A stretch of 12,458 nt of DNA from JAKSUT01 sp045616505 (GTDB taxonomy: Bacteria > Cyanobacteriota > Vampirovibrionia > Gastranaerophilales > Gastranaerophilaceae). Shown piece by piece: positions 1-7,117 of the stretch (the first letter of the stretch is position 1; every line of letters starts with the position of its first letter). Position numbers and translations under genes: made by a program. The DNA lies in NCBI GenBank assembly GCA_045616505.1, contig JAZLGV010000031.1, positions 1-12,458 on the forward strand, in the 5' to 3' direction. The notes beneath the pieces are model-generated. The model was not told where the DNA came from and did no database searches. It saw nothing but the letters and a program-made list of their open reading frames with translations.

Positions 1-141
1 GGTGGTGGTGACTCAGTTTCAGCAGCTAAAAAATTCTGCAAAGCTGAAGACTTCACTCACGTTTCAACTGGTGGCGGTGCATCTCTAGAATTTATCGAAG
101 GTAAAATTCTTCCAGGTGTTGATGCTCTTGATGAAAAATAA
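1..141 (+). CDS. pgk: Phosphoglycerate kinase, C-terminal end (partial)
   Basis: This is the last 46 codons of a gene that starts before the window. Read in frame from base 1, it gives the glycine-rich GGGDSVSAAKKF segment, then THVSTGGGASLEFIEGK and a LPGVDAL ending. These are the C-terminal ATP-binding and hinge motifs of phosphoglycerate kinase, including the STGGGASLEFLEG signature. The enzyme is cytosolic and interconverts 1,3-bisphosphoglycerate plus ADP with 3-phosphoglycerate plus ATP in glycolysis. The stop (TAA) sits at 139-141 and a hairpin terminator follows 36 nt later, so pgk appears to be the last gene of its transcription unit. Identification is firm despite the short fragment, because the motif block is highly specific to this family. 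Confidence 0.95.
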   Translation, partial: GGGDSVSAAKKFCKAEDFTHVSTGGGASLEFIEGKILPGVDALDEK

Positions 142-176
142 AAACATTTTGATTTAAATTCAAAATAGAAATAGAA

Positions 177-207
177 AACGGCGATTTGAAATTTTCAAAT
201 CGCCGTT
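177..207. terminator. Bidirectional hairpin terminator between pgk and trxB
   Basis: The arms AACGGCGATTTGAAA (177-191) and TTTCAAATCGCCGTT (193-207) are perfect reverse complements. In practice they form a stem of about 12-13 bp with a small A/T loop. The hairpin lies between two convergent genes. The minus-strand side continues into T-rich sequence (complement of 160-176), and the plus side into TCTTATAACTT. It probably ends both pgk and the trxB operon. Confidence 0.85.
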
Positions 208-234
208 CTTATAACTTACCTTTCGCAATTAAAT

Positions 235-1179
235 TTATACTTGAACTTCTTTGAAAGTTTCCAAATATTTTGTTGCATATACAGCACCTATTGCACCATC
301 TGAAGCTGCTGTAATTACTTGTCTTAATGGAGTTGTTCTTACATCACCTATTGCAAAAACACCTTCTTGAGAAGTTTGCATTGTCTCATCAGTAACAATA
401 AAACCTGCTTTATCTTGTTTTAACTGACCATTAAACAAATCAACATTTGGAGTAAAACCAATGTATGGGAAAACTGCATCTGTTGCAAGAGCTTCTTCTT
501 TTCCAGTTTTTACATTTTCGATAATCAAATTTTCAACCAAATTTGTTCCTTTAATTTCTTTTGGAATAGTGTCAAAAATAAATTCAACTTTTTCATTTTT
601 GAAAGCTCTTTCTTGAACAATTTTATCAGCACGAAGTTCATTTCTTCTATGAATAATATAAACTTTTTTAGCAAATTTTGTTAAATACATACCTTCTTCA
701 ACGGCTGCATTTCCACCACCGATAACGGCAACTGTTTTATCTTTATAAAAAGCACCGTCACAAACTGCACAATAACTAACACCTCTACCTACAAATTCTT
801 TTTCACCTGCAATACCAAGTTTTTTAGCTTGTGCGCCAGTTGCTATAATAACAGTTTTTGCTTTAAAAGTAGCTTCTTTTGTTTCTATAATTTTTATTTT
901 TGGCAACAAATCAACTTTTTCAATTTCTTGCATTGGAAATTTTTCCACACCAAATTTATCAGCGTGTTCTTCAAATTTTTCCATCAAATCATAACCACCA
1001 ATTACACTAAACCCAGGGTAATTTTCAAGTTCTAAATAATTTGATGGCTGACCACCAAGCATTGTAATATCTATTATTGCTGTTTTATTCTCACCTCTTG
1101 CAGAATAAATTGCGGCAGAAAGTCCTGCTGGGCCACCACCTAATATAATAGTATCAAATTCATAAATTTGCTTTTCCAT
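235..1179 (-). CDS. trxB: Thioredoxin reductase (NADPH)
   Basis: The 314-aa protein has the length and domain order of low-molecular-weight thioredoxin reductase. An N-terminal FAD-binding GGGPAG motif lies at residues 14-19. The redox-active CAVC disulfide is at 137-140, followed by the usual DG. The inserted NADPH domain has GGGNAAVEE (154-162) and HRRNELRA (177-184), whose arginines normally read the NADPH 2'-phosphate. The C-terminal FAD motif FAIGDVR is at 276-281 with the QVITAASDGAIGA helix after it. It transfers electrons from NADPH via FAD to thioredoxin in the cytosol. Because the NADPH motifs are intact, a ferredoxin- or flavin-dependent variant is unlikely. The start is supported by AAGGAAG upstream of the ATG. 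It is the last gene of a three-gene minus-strand operon, 19 nt after the secreted-protein gene. No thioredoxin gene is visible in the window. Confidence 0.96.
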   Translation of the reverse strand: MEKQIYEFDTIILGGGPAGLSAAIYSARGENKTAIIDITMLGGQPSNYLELENYPGFSVIGGYDLMEKFEEHADKFGVEKFPMQEIEKVDLLPKIKIIETKEATFKAKTVIIATGAQAKKLGIAGEKEFVGRGVSYCAVCDGAFYKDKTVAVIGGGNAAVEEGMYLTKFAKKVYIIHRRNELRADKIVQERAFKNEKVEFIFDTIPKEIKGTNLVENLIIENVKTGKEEALATDAVFPYIGFTPNVDLFNGQLKQDKAGFIVTDETMQTSQEGVFAIGDVRTTPLRQVITAASDGAIGAVYATKYLETFKEVQV

Positions 1180-1198
1180 AAACTCTTCCTTTTTATTT

Positions 1199-1690
1199 TT
1201 ATTTTAATCCTGTTCCTGAAATTTTTTCACCAGTCAATTTGTATGTTGCTACATTACTTTTTATGATTTTATTATCATAATCTGAAAATGTATCTAATTT
1301 CAACTTATTTACACCTGTAAAAGTATTTTTACTTAAAGTTATTGCAACTTTATCAGTAAGTTTTTGTCCGTCAAAATTCCCGTTTTTTTCAAATTTTATG
1401 TAACTTCCTTTCAACTCACAAATTGAAATAGATGCTTTTGCACCTGAAAAAGGATTTTCAAGATACATGATGTTACCTTTGCGTGAAATGTTCCAAAAAT
1501 CTACACCATGAGTTTTGAAAACACCTTGAGTATTTGTCGAAATTAAATCAGAAGAAACTCTCCACATTCCAAAAAAATCTTTTGGAACTTCTTGCACAGA
1601 AACACCACCACTTAAAACTTCAGTTGTTTCTGCTTTAACAGGTAAAACCATTGAAAATATAAGAAAAAATGCAACTAATAATTTTTTCAA
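1199..1690 (-). CDS. Small secreted protein of unknown function
   Basis: The 163-aa product begins with a clear Sec signal peptide: MKKLL, a hydrophobic core VAFFLIFSMVLPV, and a KAE cleavage region near residues 19-21 (after KA). The mature part of about 140 aa is polar and probably beta-rich. It has an aromatic FFGMWRVSSDL stretch early (residues 39-49) and SGAKASISICEL in the middle, with no membrane segment. I do not recognise a catalytic motif or a named family. The FFGMWRV opening followed by alternating strands could suit a small lipocalin-like or beta-barrel periplasmic fold, but that is speculation. The SD sequence (AAGGAG) overlaps the stop codon of the upstream glycosyltransferase, so the two are translationally close and co-transcribed. 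trxB follows 19 nt downstream, which hints at an extracytoplasmic or envelope role but proves nothing. Confidence 0.75.
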   Translation of the reverse strand: MKKLLVAFFLIFSMVLPVKAETTEVLSGGVSVQEVPKDFFGMWRVSSDLISTNTQGVFKTHGVDFWNISRKGNIMYLENPFSGAKASISICELKGSYIKFEKNGNFDGQKLTDKVAITLSKNTFTGVNKLKLDTFSDYDNKIIKSNVATYKLTGEKISGTGLK

Positions 1691-1699
1691 AATTTCTCC

Positions 1700-2398
1700 T
1701 TAATTAAAAAATCTAAATTTAATTATTGCGTTTACTGCATGAATTGCATCTACCCAAGAAACCTTTTTTCCTTCGTGATATTTTCTACCAACATAAGAAA
1801 TAGGAAATTCTTGTATTCTTACTTTTTTCTTAATCATTTTTGCTGTTATTTCAGGTTCAAAATCAAAACTTGTTGATTTAATCTCAATACCTTCCAAAAC
1901 TTTTGCATTAAAAGCCTTATAACAAGTTTCAACGTCTGTAAAACGAGTATTAAAAATAACATTAAAAACAGTAGTGATAAATTTATTACCTAATAAATTC
2001 GGCAACATGAAAGCTTTTAAATTCAAATTTATAAATCTTGAACCATAAGCAACATCAACTTTATCATCAATAATAGCTTGAACTAAAACTTTATAATCAA
2101 CAGGATCATATTCTAAATCTGCATCTTGGACAATTACAATATCACCAGTCATTTTAGAAAAACCTGTTTTTAAAGCTGCACCTTTGCCCATATTTTTTGA
2201 ATGATAATAAACGTTATATTTATTTTCTAAAGTTTTTAATATTTCGATAGATTTATCTTGAGAAGCATCATCTATGAAAATTATTTCCTTTTCTAATCCA
2301 CAGAAATCAGTATTTTCGATTTTTTCCAATATTTTTAATAACGTATTTTCTTCGTTATATACTGGTATTAAAACTGTAATTTTTTCAAATTTCCCCAT
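1700..2398 (-). CDS. Family 2 glycosyltransferase (DPM/DPG synthase-like)
   Basis: The 232-aa protein is a single GT-A domain of the GT2 family, without C-terminal membrane helices. It starts with VLIPVYNEENTL (residues 9-20), the nucleotide-sugar binding strand, followed by IIFIDDASQDKS (39-50). NMGKGAALKTGF (69-80) and the metal-binding QDADLEYDP (91-99) follow, then VAYGSRF and the acceptor-side region FTDVETCYKAF with FDFEPEITAK (178-187). This arrangement matches dolichol-phosphate mannose synthase-like bacterial enzymes. These typically move a sugar from UDP- or GDP-sugar to a polyprenyl phosphate on the cytoplasmic face, for envelope glycan or lipid modification. The exact donor and acceptor cannot be read from sequence. 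It is the first gene of the minus-strand operon, with AGGAT about 9 nt before the ATG, and is transcribed away from the GAF/HD-GYP operon. Confidence 0.88.
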   Translation of the reverse strand: MGKFEKITVLIPVYNEENTLLKILEKIENTDFCGLEKEIIFIDDASQDKSIEILKTLENKYNVYYHSKNMGKGAALKTGFSKMTGDIVIVQDADLEYDPVDYKVLVQAIIDDKVDVAYGSRFINLNLKAFMLPNLLGNKFITTVFNVIFNTRFTDVETCYKAFNAKVLEGIEIKSTSFDFEPEITAKMIKKKVRIQEFPISYVGRKYHEGKKVSWVDAIHAVNAIIKFRFFN

Positions 2399-2410
2399 AA
2401 ATAAATCCTA

Positions 2411-2440
2411 TTTACTAATGAATAAAAGTATTGTACAATA
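2411..2440. promoter_or_regulatory. Divergent promoter region with 12-bp palindrome
   Basis: Only 79 bp separate two divergent operons. On the plus strand, TTACTA (2412-2417), a 16-bp spacer and TACAAT (2434-2439) form a plausible sigma70-type promoter for the GAF/HD-GYP operon. The -10 box is part of a perfect palindrome TATTGTACAATA (2429-2440), which presents a similar hexamer to the other strand. It could therefore serve the glycosyltransferase operon or act as an operator. This is a by-eye assignment without experimental support. Confidence 0.35.
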
Positions 2441-2477
2441 AAATTACAGATAAAGGAAGTTTTTAAGAAGGTAAAAA

Positions 2478-4211
2478 ATGGAAAATACTCAATGTTCTCT
2501 GCAAGCAAATCCTATAATAAAAGATATTATTAACTTACACAATGAAAACAGATATGATAAATGTCTTTCTTTTTTAGAAGAAGCTTTAAAAAATTTCAAC
2601 AAAACAAAAGAATACGAAAACATTTCCATTTGTCTTTCTCTAATCGGTTTAAATACTTATTATAAAAACAAAGACAAATACTTAAAAGCATTTAATTCAA
2701 TAAATGACGGAAAATATTTAGCAGACTCTACAAATAACGTAACTGCAAAATTAATAAACGAATTTGTAACAGCAAAAATCGAATTAAAAGAACAACATAA
2801 TAAAGAAGCTCTTTTATATCTACAAAATGCTCAAAAACTTGCAAATAAAGAAGATATTTATGAATTAAAAACAGAAATTGAAGATAATATAAAAAAAATA
2901 AGCACACCAAACACAACAAAAAAACGTGATCCACTTGTTGCACTGTTAAAAATTGGTCAAGCAGTTGCCGCAGAAACAGATATTAACATCTTGCTTAAAG
3001 TTATCGCAGAAGAAACTAAAGCCGCAATACAAGCAGACAGATGTAGTGTATTTTTATACGATAAAAAGAACGAAGAACTTTGGTCAAAAGTTGCACTTGG
3101 TATAGAAAGTCAAGAAATAAGATTTACTGTTCACAAAGGTCTTGCAGGACACGTTGTTCAAACAGGTGAAACAATAAACATCAAAGATGCTTATTCTGAT
3201 GGAAGATTTAACCCTGAAATAGACAGACAAACAGGCTATCGTACAAAAACTATTCTATGTATGCCTATCAAAAACCTTAACCAAGAAATCATCGGTGCTT
3301 TTCAAGTTTTAAACAAATTTGACGGAGAATTTAACGAAGAAGATGAAGAATTCCTTATTGCAATTGGTTCAAACGCAGGTATCGCATTAGAAAATGCTCA
3401 ATTATTCCATAAACAACAAGAAATGTTAAAAGAACAAAAGCAAGTATTTGAAAGCTTTATTGACACATTAGCAACCTCTATCGATGCTCGTGATAAGATT
3501 ACAGCAGGTCATTCAAGCCGTGTAAGATTATATTCTGGACTTATTGCAAGAGCAATGAATCTTGATGAAAAAATGATTAATATTGTAGAAACAGCAGCCA
3601 CTCTTCACGATATCGGAAAAATCGGTATTAGAGATTCTGTTTTACAAAAAGACGGAAAACTTACAGATGAAGAATACAGACATATTCAAGAACACGCTGA
3701 AATTACACACAATATTTTAGAAAAAATCCACATTTCAGAAGATTTTAAACTTGTAACAGAAATAGCAAGTACACACCACGAAAAATATAATGGTATGGGT
3801 TATTACAGACACCTAGCAGGAGAAGATATTCCTCTTGGTGGTAGAATACTTGCAGTATCTGACGTTTTTGATGCCATTACATCAAAAAGACACTATCGTG
3901 ACAAAATGCCTATCAATAATGTTATAAACATTCTTATCAAAGATTCAGGCAGCCATTTTGATAAGAAAATAGCAGATTGTTTCTTACATTTAACTTGCGA
4001 TAAAATTATTGAAGTATTTTTAACAGAAAATCATTTGAATTTTAAAGCAGAAGACAGAAAACTTCTTTCTAAATATACAATAATGGATTTACACGATATT
4101 TTATCTAATAAAGAACCTGAAAATTATACTTCTGAAGAAAAAGCGTTAATCGATGCTTTCCAATTTTACTATGTTTCAAAATCACAAGAACAAGAGGAAT
4201 TCATTGTTTAA
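2478..4211 (+). CDS. GAF and HD-GYP domain signalling protein with TPR-like N terminus
   Basis: The 577-aa protein has three parts. Residues 1-140 are alpha-helical and TPR-like. Residues ~155-310 form a GAF sensor domain, with ADRCSVFLYDKKNEELWSKV, GLAGHVVQTGE, RTKTILCMPI and IIGAFQVLNKFDGEF. Residues ~323-510 are an HD-GYP domain: GHSSRV (344-349), the HD pair of LHDIGKIGI at 377-378, H406, HHE (433-435), IPLGGRILAVSDVFDAIT (451-468) and KRHYRDKMP. HD-GYP proteins are metal-dependent cyclic-di-GMP phosphodiesterases, and the GAF domain would sense a small ligand. The signature GYP is GYY here (441-443), so activity is likely but not certain. There is no membrane segment, so it should be cytosolic. 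It is the first gene of a five-gene operon, has an AGAAGG site before the ATG, and its TAA overlaps the next ATG (TAATG). Confidence 0.92.
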   Translation: MENTQCSLQANPIIKDIINLHNENRYDKCLSFLEEALKNFNKTKEYENISICLSLIGLNTYYKNKDKYLKAFNSINDGKYLADSTNNVTAKLINEFVTAKIELKEQHNKEALLYLQNAQKLANKEDIYELKTEIEDNIKKISTPNTTKKRDPLVALLKIGQAVAAETDINILLKVIAEETKAAIQADRCSVFLYDKKNEELWSKVALGIESQEIRFTVHKGLAGHVVQTGETINIKDAYSDGRFNPEIDRQTGYRTKTILCMPIKNLNQEIIGAFQVLNKFDGEFNEEDEEFLIAIGSNAGIALENAQLFHKQQEMLKEQKQVFESFIDTLATSIDARDKITAGHSSRVRLYSGLIARAMNLDEKMINIVETAATLHDIGKIGIRDSVLQKDGKLTDEEYRHIQEHAEITHNILEKIHISEDFKLVTEIASTHHEKYNGMGYYRHLAGEDIPLGGRILAVSDVFDAITSKRHYRDKMPINNVINILIKDSGSHFDKKIADCFLHLTCDKIIEVFLTENHLNFKAEDRKLLSKYTIMDLHDILSNKEPENYTSEEKALIDAFQFYYVSKSQEQEEFIV

Positions 4212-5806
4212 TGAAAAAACAAATATTTTCAACAAGTATAATTGCTTCTTTAATTTATCTATCTTGTGCAACAAATGTTTTTGCACAAGAAACCAATATT
4301 TCTATAAAAGCAAATAACACATCAAATGTTCAATCTTCAAGTGAAATAAAAATCAATTTAGAAAAAACAAATACAGATGCTGAAAAAAGTATCAATTTAG
4401 AAAGTAAAAATCCTTTTGAACAAAGCATTTTAGCTACAGACAAATTTGTTCAATGCAATATTTCGGCTGCTTGGGAAGATTTTAAAAATATAATAAAAAC
4501 AACACCAAGCAACGATTTTAATTACACATATTATGCAAACAAAATGGCTGAACTTGGATTTTTTGATTTAGCAAACACTTCTCTTGGTTATGCTCAAGAT
4601 AAAAGTCTTGTTGGAAACACCTCAAACGCAATAAAAAAATATTATTTCCCAAAAACAACACTAAAACATGAAACAGAAATGAGTTTGGCAACATTTTACT
4701 CAAACATTTTCTTTAATGACCAAAGTGCAGAAGCATTAAAAGAACTTGAAAACAAAAAAACAATATATGCTCAAAACGATTATGCAAATTACTTAATGGC
4801 TTGTGCAGCAAACAAACTTAATCAAAATTCAAAAGCGCTAAAATATATTAATACTGCGATTTCTCAAAACTCTACAAATATAAATTATAAAATACTAAAA
4901 ACAAAAATTCTTGTTGAAAACAAAAAAAATATTGAAGCAATAAATCTTGTATCTTCTTTAAAAAAACAAAATATTAACACAGCAGAATACAAACAAAAAA
5001 TCGCTTCTTTAGAACAATATATTTTATATAAATCTGACAAATCTAATTGGGGAAAAAATTATCATTTAGGATATTACTATTATCTTGAAGGTGATTCATA
5101 CAAAGCTATTCGCTCTCTTCAATATGCACTTATAAACAAAAAATCTAAAGGAAAAGCATACGGACTTGCAAGCGAAATTTATTTCAACACAAAAGAATAT
5201 GAAAAAGCAACAGAAACCGCTAAAAACTCAATAAAATTCGAACCAAGAAATCCTAAAGCATTAATGACACTTGGAGATATTTCTTTTAGAAAAAAAGATT
5301 ACAAAACTGCTTTAGCCTATTATAAAAAAATAAATGTAAAAGGTTATGACGAATATCTTACAAATTTAAAAGAAGCAAGATGTTATCAAAAATTGGACAA
5401 TTCAAAAAAAGCAATAGATATCTATACAAAAATAATGAAAACTTATCCTTATGCTTATGAAGCATACTATGATATGTCTTTTTTAACTCCTGATAAAAAA
5501 GAAGAATATTTGAAAAAATGCCAATCAATAAACCTAAAATTCACAGATGGCTGGGTTGAACTTGCAAAAATAAAAATGGATGAAAAACAATATGACCTAG
5601 CAGAAAAATATTTATCAAACATATACTATATTGACGAAAATAATTATAGATATTATTATTATCAAGGAGTGCTTTGTCAACGCAAAAACGATTTTGAACA
5701 AGCAAAATATAACTATAAAAAATGTTATAAAATAAATCCATACTGTAAAGAAGCAAAAGAAGCCTTGGACAGTCTTTTAGCAAAAGAAGGTTTAATCAAT
5801 GAGTGA
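4211..5806 (+). CDS. Exported tetratricopeptide-repeat protein
   Basis: The 531-aa product starts with a Sec signal peptide (MKKQIFSTSIIASLIYLSCA, then TNVFA before QE, cleavage about residue 25). The cysteine at 19 sits in a poor lipobox (YLSC), so signal peptidase I cleavage is more likely than lipidation. A polar linker rich in Asn, Ser and Lys spans ~26-65. The rest is helical TPR repeat with the usual small-aromatic pattern, clearest at ~283-345 (HLGYYYYLEGDSYKAI..., AYGLASEIYFNTKEYEKA), ~346-415, and ~445-515 (DGWVELAKIKMDEKQYDLAEKYL, YYYYQGVLCQRKNDFEQAKY). No enzyme motif is seen; the role is likely protein-protein binding outside the cytoplasm. The start overlaps the preceding stop by one base, and the end overlaps the next gene by 8 nt. 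This strongly suggests translational coupling with the HD-GYP protein and the response regulator. Confidence 0.88.
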   Translation: MKKQIFSTSIIASLIYLSCATNVFAQETNISIKANNTSNVQSSSEIKINLEKTNTDAEKSINLESKNPFEQSILATDKFVQCNISAAWEDFKNIIKTTPSNDFNYTYYANKMAELGFFDLANTSLGYAQDKSLVGNTSNAIKKYYFPKTTLKHETEMSLATFYSNIFFNDQSAEALKELENKKTIYAQNDYANYLMACAANKLNQNSKALKYINTAISQNSTNINYKILKTKILVENKKNIEAINLVSSLKKQNINTAEYKQKIASLEQYILYKSDKSNWGKNYHLGYYYYLEGDSYKAIRSLQYALINKKSKGKAYGLASEIYFNTKEYEKATETAKNSIKFEPRNPKALMTLGDISFRKKDYKTALAYYKKINVKGYDEYLTNLKEARCYQKLDNSKKAIDIYTKIMKTYPYAYEAYYDMSFLTPDKKEEYLKKCQSINLKFTDGWVELAKIKMDEKQYDLAEKYLSNIYYIDENNYRYYYYQGVLCQRKNDFEQAKYNYKKCYKINPYCKEAKEALDSLLAKEGLINE

Positions 5807-6455
5807 AGACATAAAAAAGAACATTTTAATAGTTGAAGACCACGAATTAACAAGATTTGGTTTAAAAACAACTTTCGAAAATATTGACTTTGTCAAGAAT
5901 ATTTTTGAAGCAGAAAGTGCTGAAAAAAGTATTGAAATTATAAACAACAATCAAATTGACTTAGTTATTATGGATTTAGGCTTACCAAAAATGAACGGTA
6001 TTGAAGCAACAAAAATAATTAAGACAAACAACAAAGATATTAAAATTGTAATTTTAACTTCTCATAACCAAGAAAGAGAAGTTTTAGACAGCCTAAAAGC
6101 AGGTGCAAATGCTTATTGTTCAAAAGAAATCAACCCTTCAAGACTAATAGAGGTTGTAAGTTCTGTACTAGAAGGTGCGGCATGGTTTGACCCATCTATT
6201 GCAGATATTGTACTAAAAGCATCAACCGAAAATCTTGATGTTGATATTCCAAACAAAAATGATTATAATTTGACTACAAGAGAAGCTCAAATACTAAAAC
6301 TTATCACAATGGGTTATAGCAATAACGAAATTGCAAAAGAACTATTTGTAAGTATAAATACAACAAAAGCACATGTTGCAAATATCTTACAAAAGTTAGA
6401 AGTAGAAGATAGATTACAAGCAGCACTAAAAGCATTAAAAAATAAAATAGTATAG
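5799..6455 (+). CDS. NarL/FixJ-type response regulator (REC-LuxR HTH)
   Basis: The 218-aa protein has an N-terminal receiver domain with the acidic pair E13-D14 (ILIVEDHELTRFG), the phosphoacceptor D59 in LVIMDLGLPKMNG, T87 (VILTSHN) and K109 (YCSKE). It ends in a LuxR-type helix-turn-helix at ~157-210 (LTTREAQILKLITMGYSN, then EIAKELFVSINTTKAHVANI). The receiver resembles NarL/FixJ proteins that dimerise and activate DNA binding when phosphorylated. No histidine kinase is encoded nearby, so the phosphodonor is unknown. AGAAGG inside the preceding gene serves as ribosome site, and the 8-nt overlap implies coupled translation. The second regulator starts 8 nt downstream. The two regulators share the overall architecture but differ clearly in receiver sequence, so they are not a recent duplication. 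Confidence 0.95.
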   Translation: MSEDIKKNILIVEDHELTRFGLKTTFENIDFVKNIFEAESAEKSIEIINNNQIDLVIMDLGLPKMNGIEATKIIKTNNKDIKIVILTSHNQEREVLDSLKAGANAYCSKEINPSRLIEVVSSVLEGAAWFDPSIADIVLKASTENLDVDIPNKNDYNLTTREAQILKLITMGYSNNEIAKELFVSINTTKAHVANILQKLEVEDRLQAALKALKNKIV

Positions 6456-6463
6456 GTTTTAAT

Positions 6464-7102
6464 ATGTCGCAAATAGCAAAAATATTAATAGTTGATGATA
6501 ATCCAAAATTTTTACAAGATGCACTTCCAATGTATGGTTATGATGTAGTTGTAGCTTCTGACGGACTTCAAGCATTAAAAATTTTATCAAAAACTAATAT
6601 GGAAAAAGATCCAATAGATTTAGTGTTGTTGGATGTTATGATGCCTAATATGAATGGTTGGGACACCTTAAAAGCTATTAGAAACAGCGACAAAACAAAA
6701 TATCTTCCAATCATTATGCTAACAGCCGTAAACGAAGAACAAAAAATGGTTTCAGGTTTAAAAATCGGCGCTGATGATTATGTGGTGAAACCTTTTATAC
6801 TTCCAAACCTTTTAGCTAGAATTGAAGCAGTTTTACGTCGTTCTACATGGCAAAAAGAAACTGCTCACACACAAGATTTAACTTTTTGTTCTGATGAACC
6901 TGTTGAATCACTTACTGCAAGAGAAATCGAAGTGCTTACATTGGTTGCAAAAGGTGCAAATAACCAAACTATCGCAGAAGAACTTTTTGTCAAAGAAGTT
7001 ACTGTAAAAACACATTTGAACAGCATTTTCAAAAAACTAAAAGTTTCAAACAGAACACAAGCAGTTTTATTGGCAATGCAAATGAATTTAATTAAACAAT
7101 AA
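6464..7102 (+). CDS. Second response regulator with OmpR-like receiver and LuxR HTH
   Basis: The 212-aa protein has a receiver domain with D11-D12 (ILIVDDNPKFL), phosphoacceptor D57 (LVLLDVMMPNMNGWD), T87 (IIMLTAVN) and K109. The segment DDYVVKPFILPNLLARIEAVLRR (104-126) is typical of OmpR/PhoB-type receivers. Instead of a winged helix, however, the output is a LuxR-type HTH at ~148-205 (SLTAREIEVLTLVAKGANNQ, then TVKTHLNSIFKKLKVSNRTQA). This REC/HTH pairing occurs in cyanobacterial-type regulators, to my knowledge. It should bind DNA as a phosphorylation-controlled transcription factor. The ribosome site is weak (TAGGT about 8 nt before ATG), so expression may depend on coupling to the upstream regulator, whose stop lies 8 nt before this start. 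The pentapeptide-repeat gene follows after 15 nt. Confidence 0.94.
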   Translation: MSQIAKILIVDDNPKFLQDALPMYGYDVVVASDGLQALKILSKTNMEKDPIDLVLLDVMMPNMNGWDTLKAIRNSDKTKYLPIIMLTAVNEEQKMVSGLKIGADDYVVKPFILPNLLARIEAVLRRSTWQKETAHTQDLTFCSDEPVESLTAREIEVLTLVAKGANNQTIAEELFVKEVTVKTHLNSIFKKLKVSNRTQAVLLAMQMNLIKQ

Positions 7103-7117
7103 AGGAGAATTGAAAAG

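Noticed and set aside
829..1035. Plus-strand 68-aa ORF inside trxB
   Set aside because: It is antisense to a certain trxB gene, and its Phe/Cys-rich composition is the reverse reading of Lys/Glu-rich codons.
235..1179. Ferredoxin- or flavin-dependent thioredoxin reductase variant
   Set aside because: The NADPH-binding GGGNAA and HRR motifs are intact, so the NADPH enzyme is the simpler call.
2728..2943. Minus-strand 71-aa ORF opposite the GAF/HD-GYP gene
   Set aside because: Leu/Tyr/Phe-rich shadow of a well-supported gene, with no sensible ribosome site.
4211..4285. Lipoprotein signal in the exported TPR protein
   Set aside because: The cysteine at 19 follows YLS, which is a poor lipobox, and a good VFA cleavage site lies downstream.
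4518..4703. Minus-strand 61-aa ORF opposite the TPR gene
   Set aside because: Shadow frame with low-complexity hydrophobic composition.
5541..5783. Minus-strand 80-aa ORF opposite the TPR gene
   Set aside because: Antisense shadow; composition reflects the reverse of Tyr/Lys codons.
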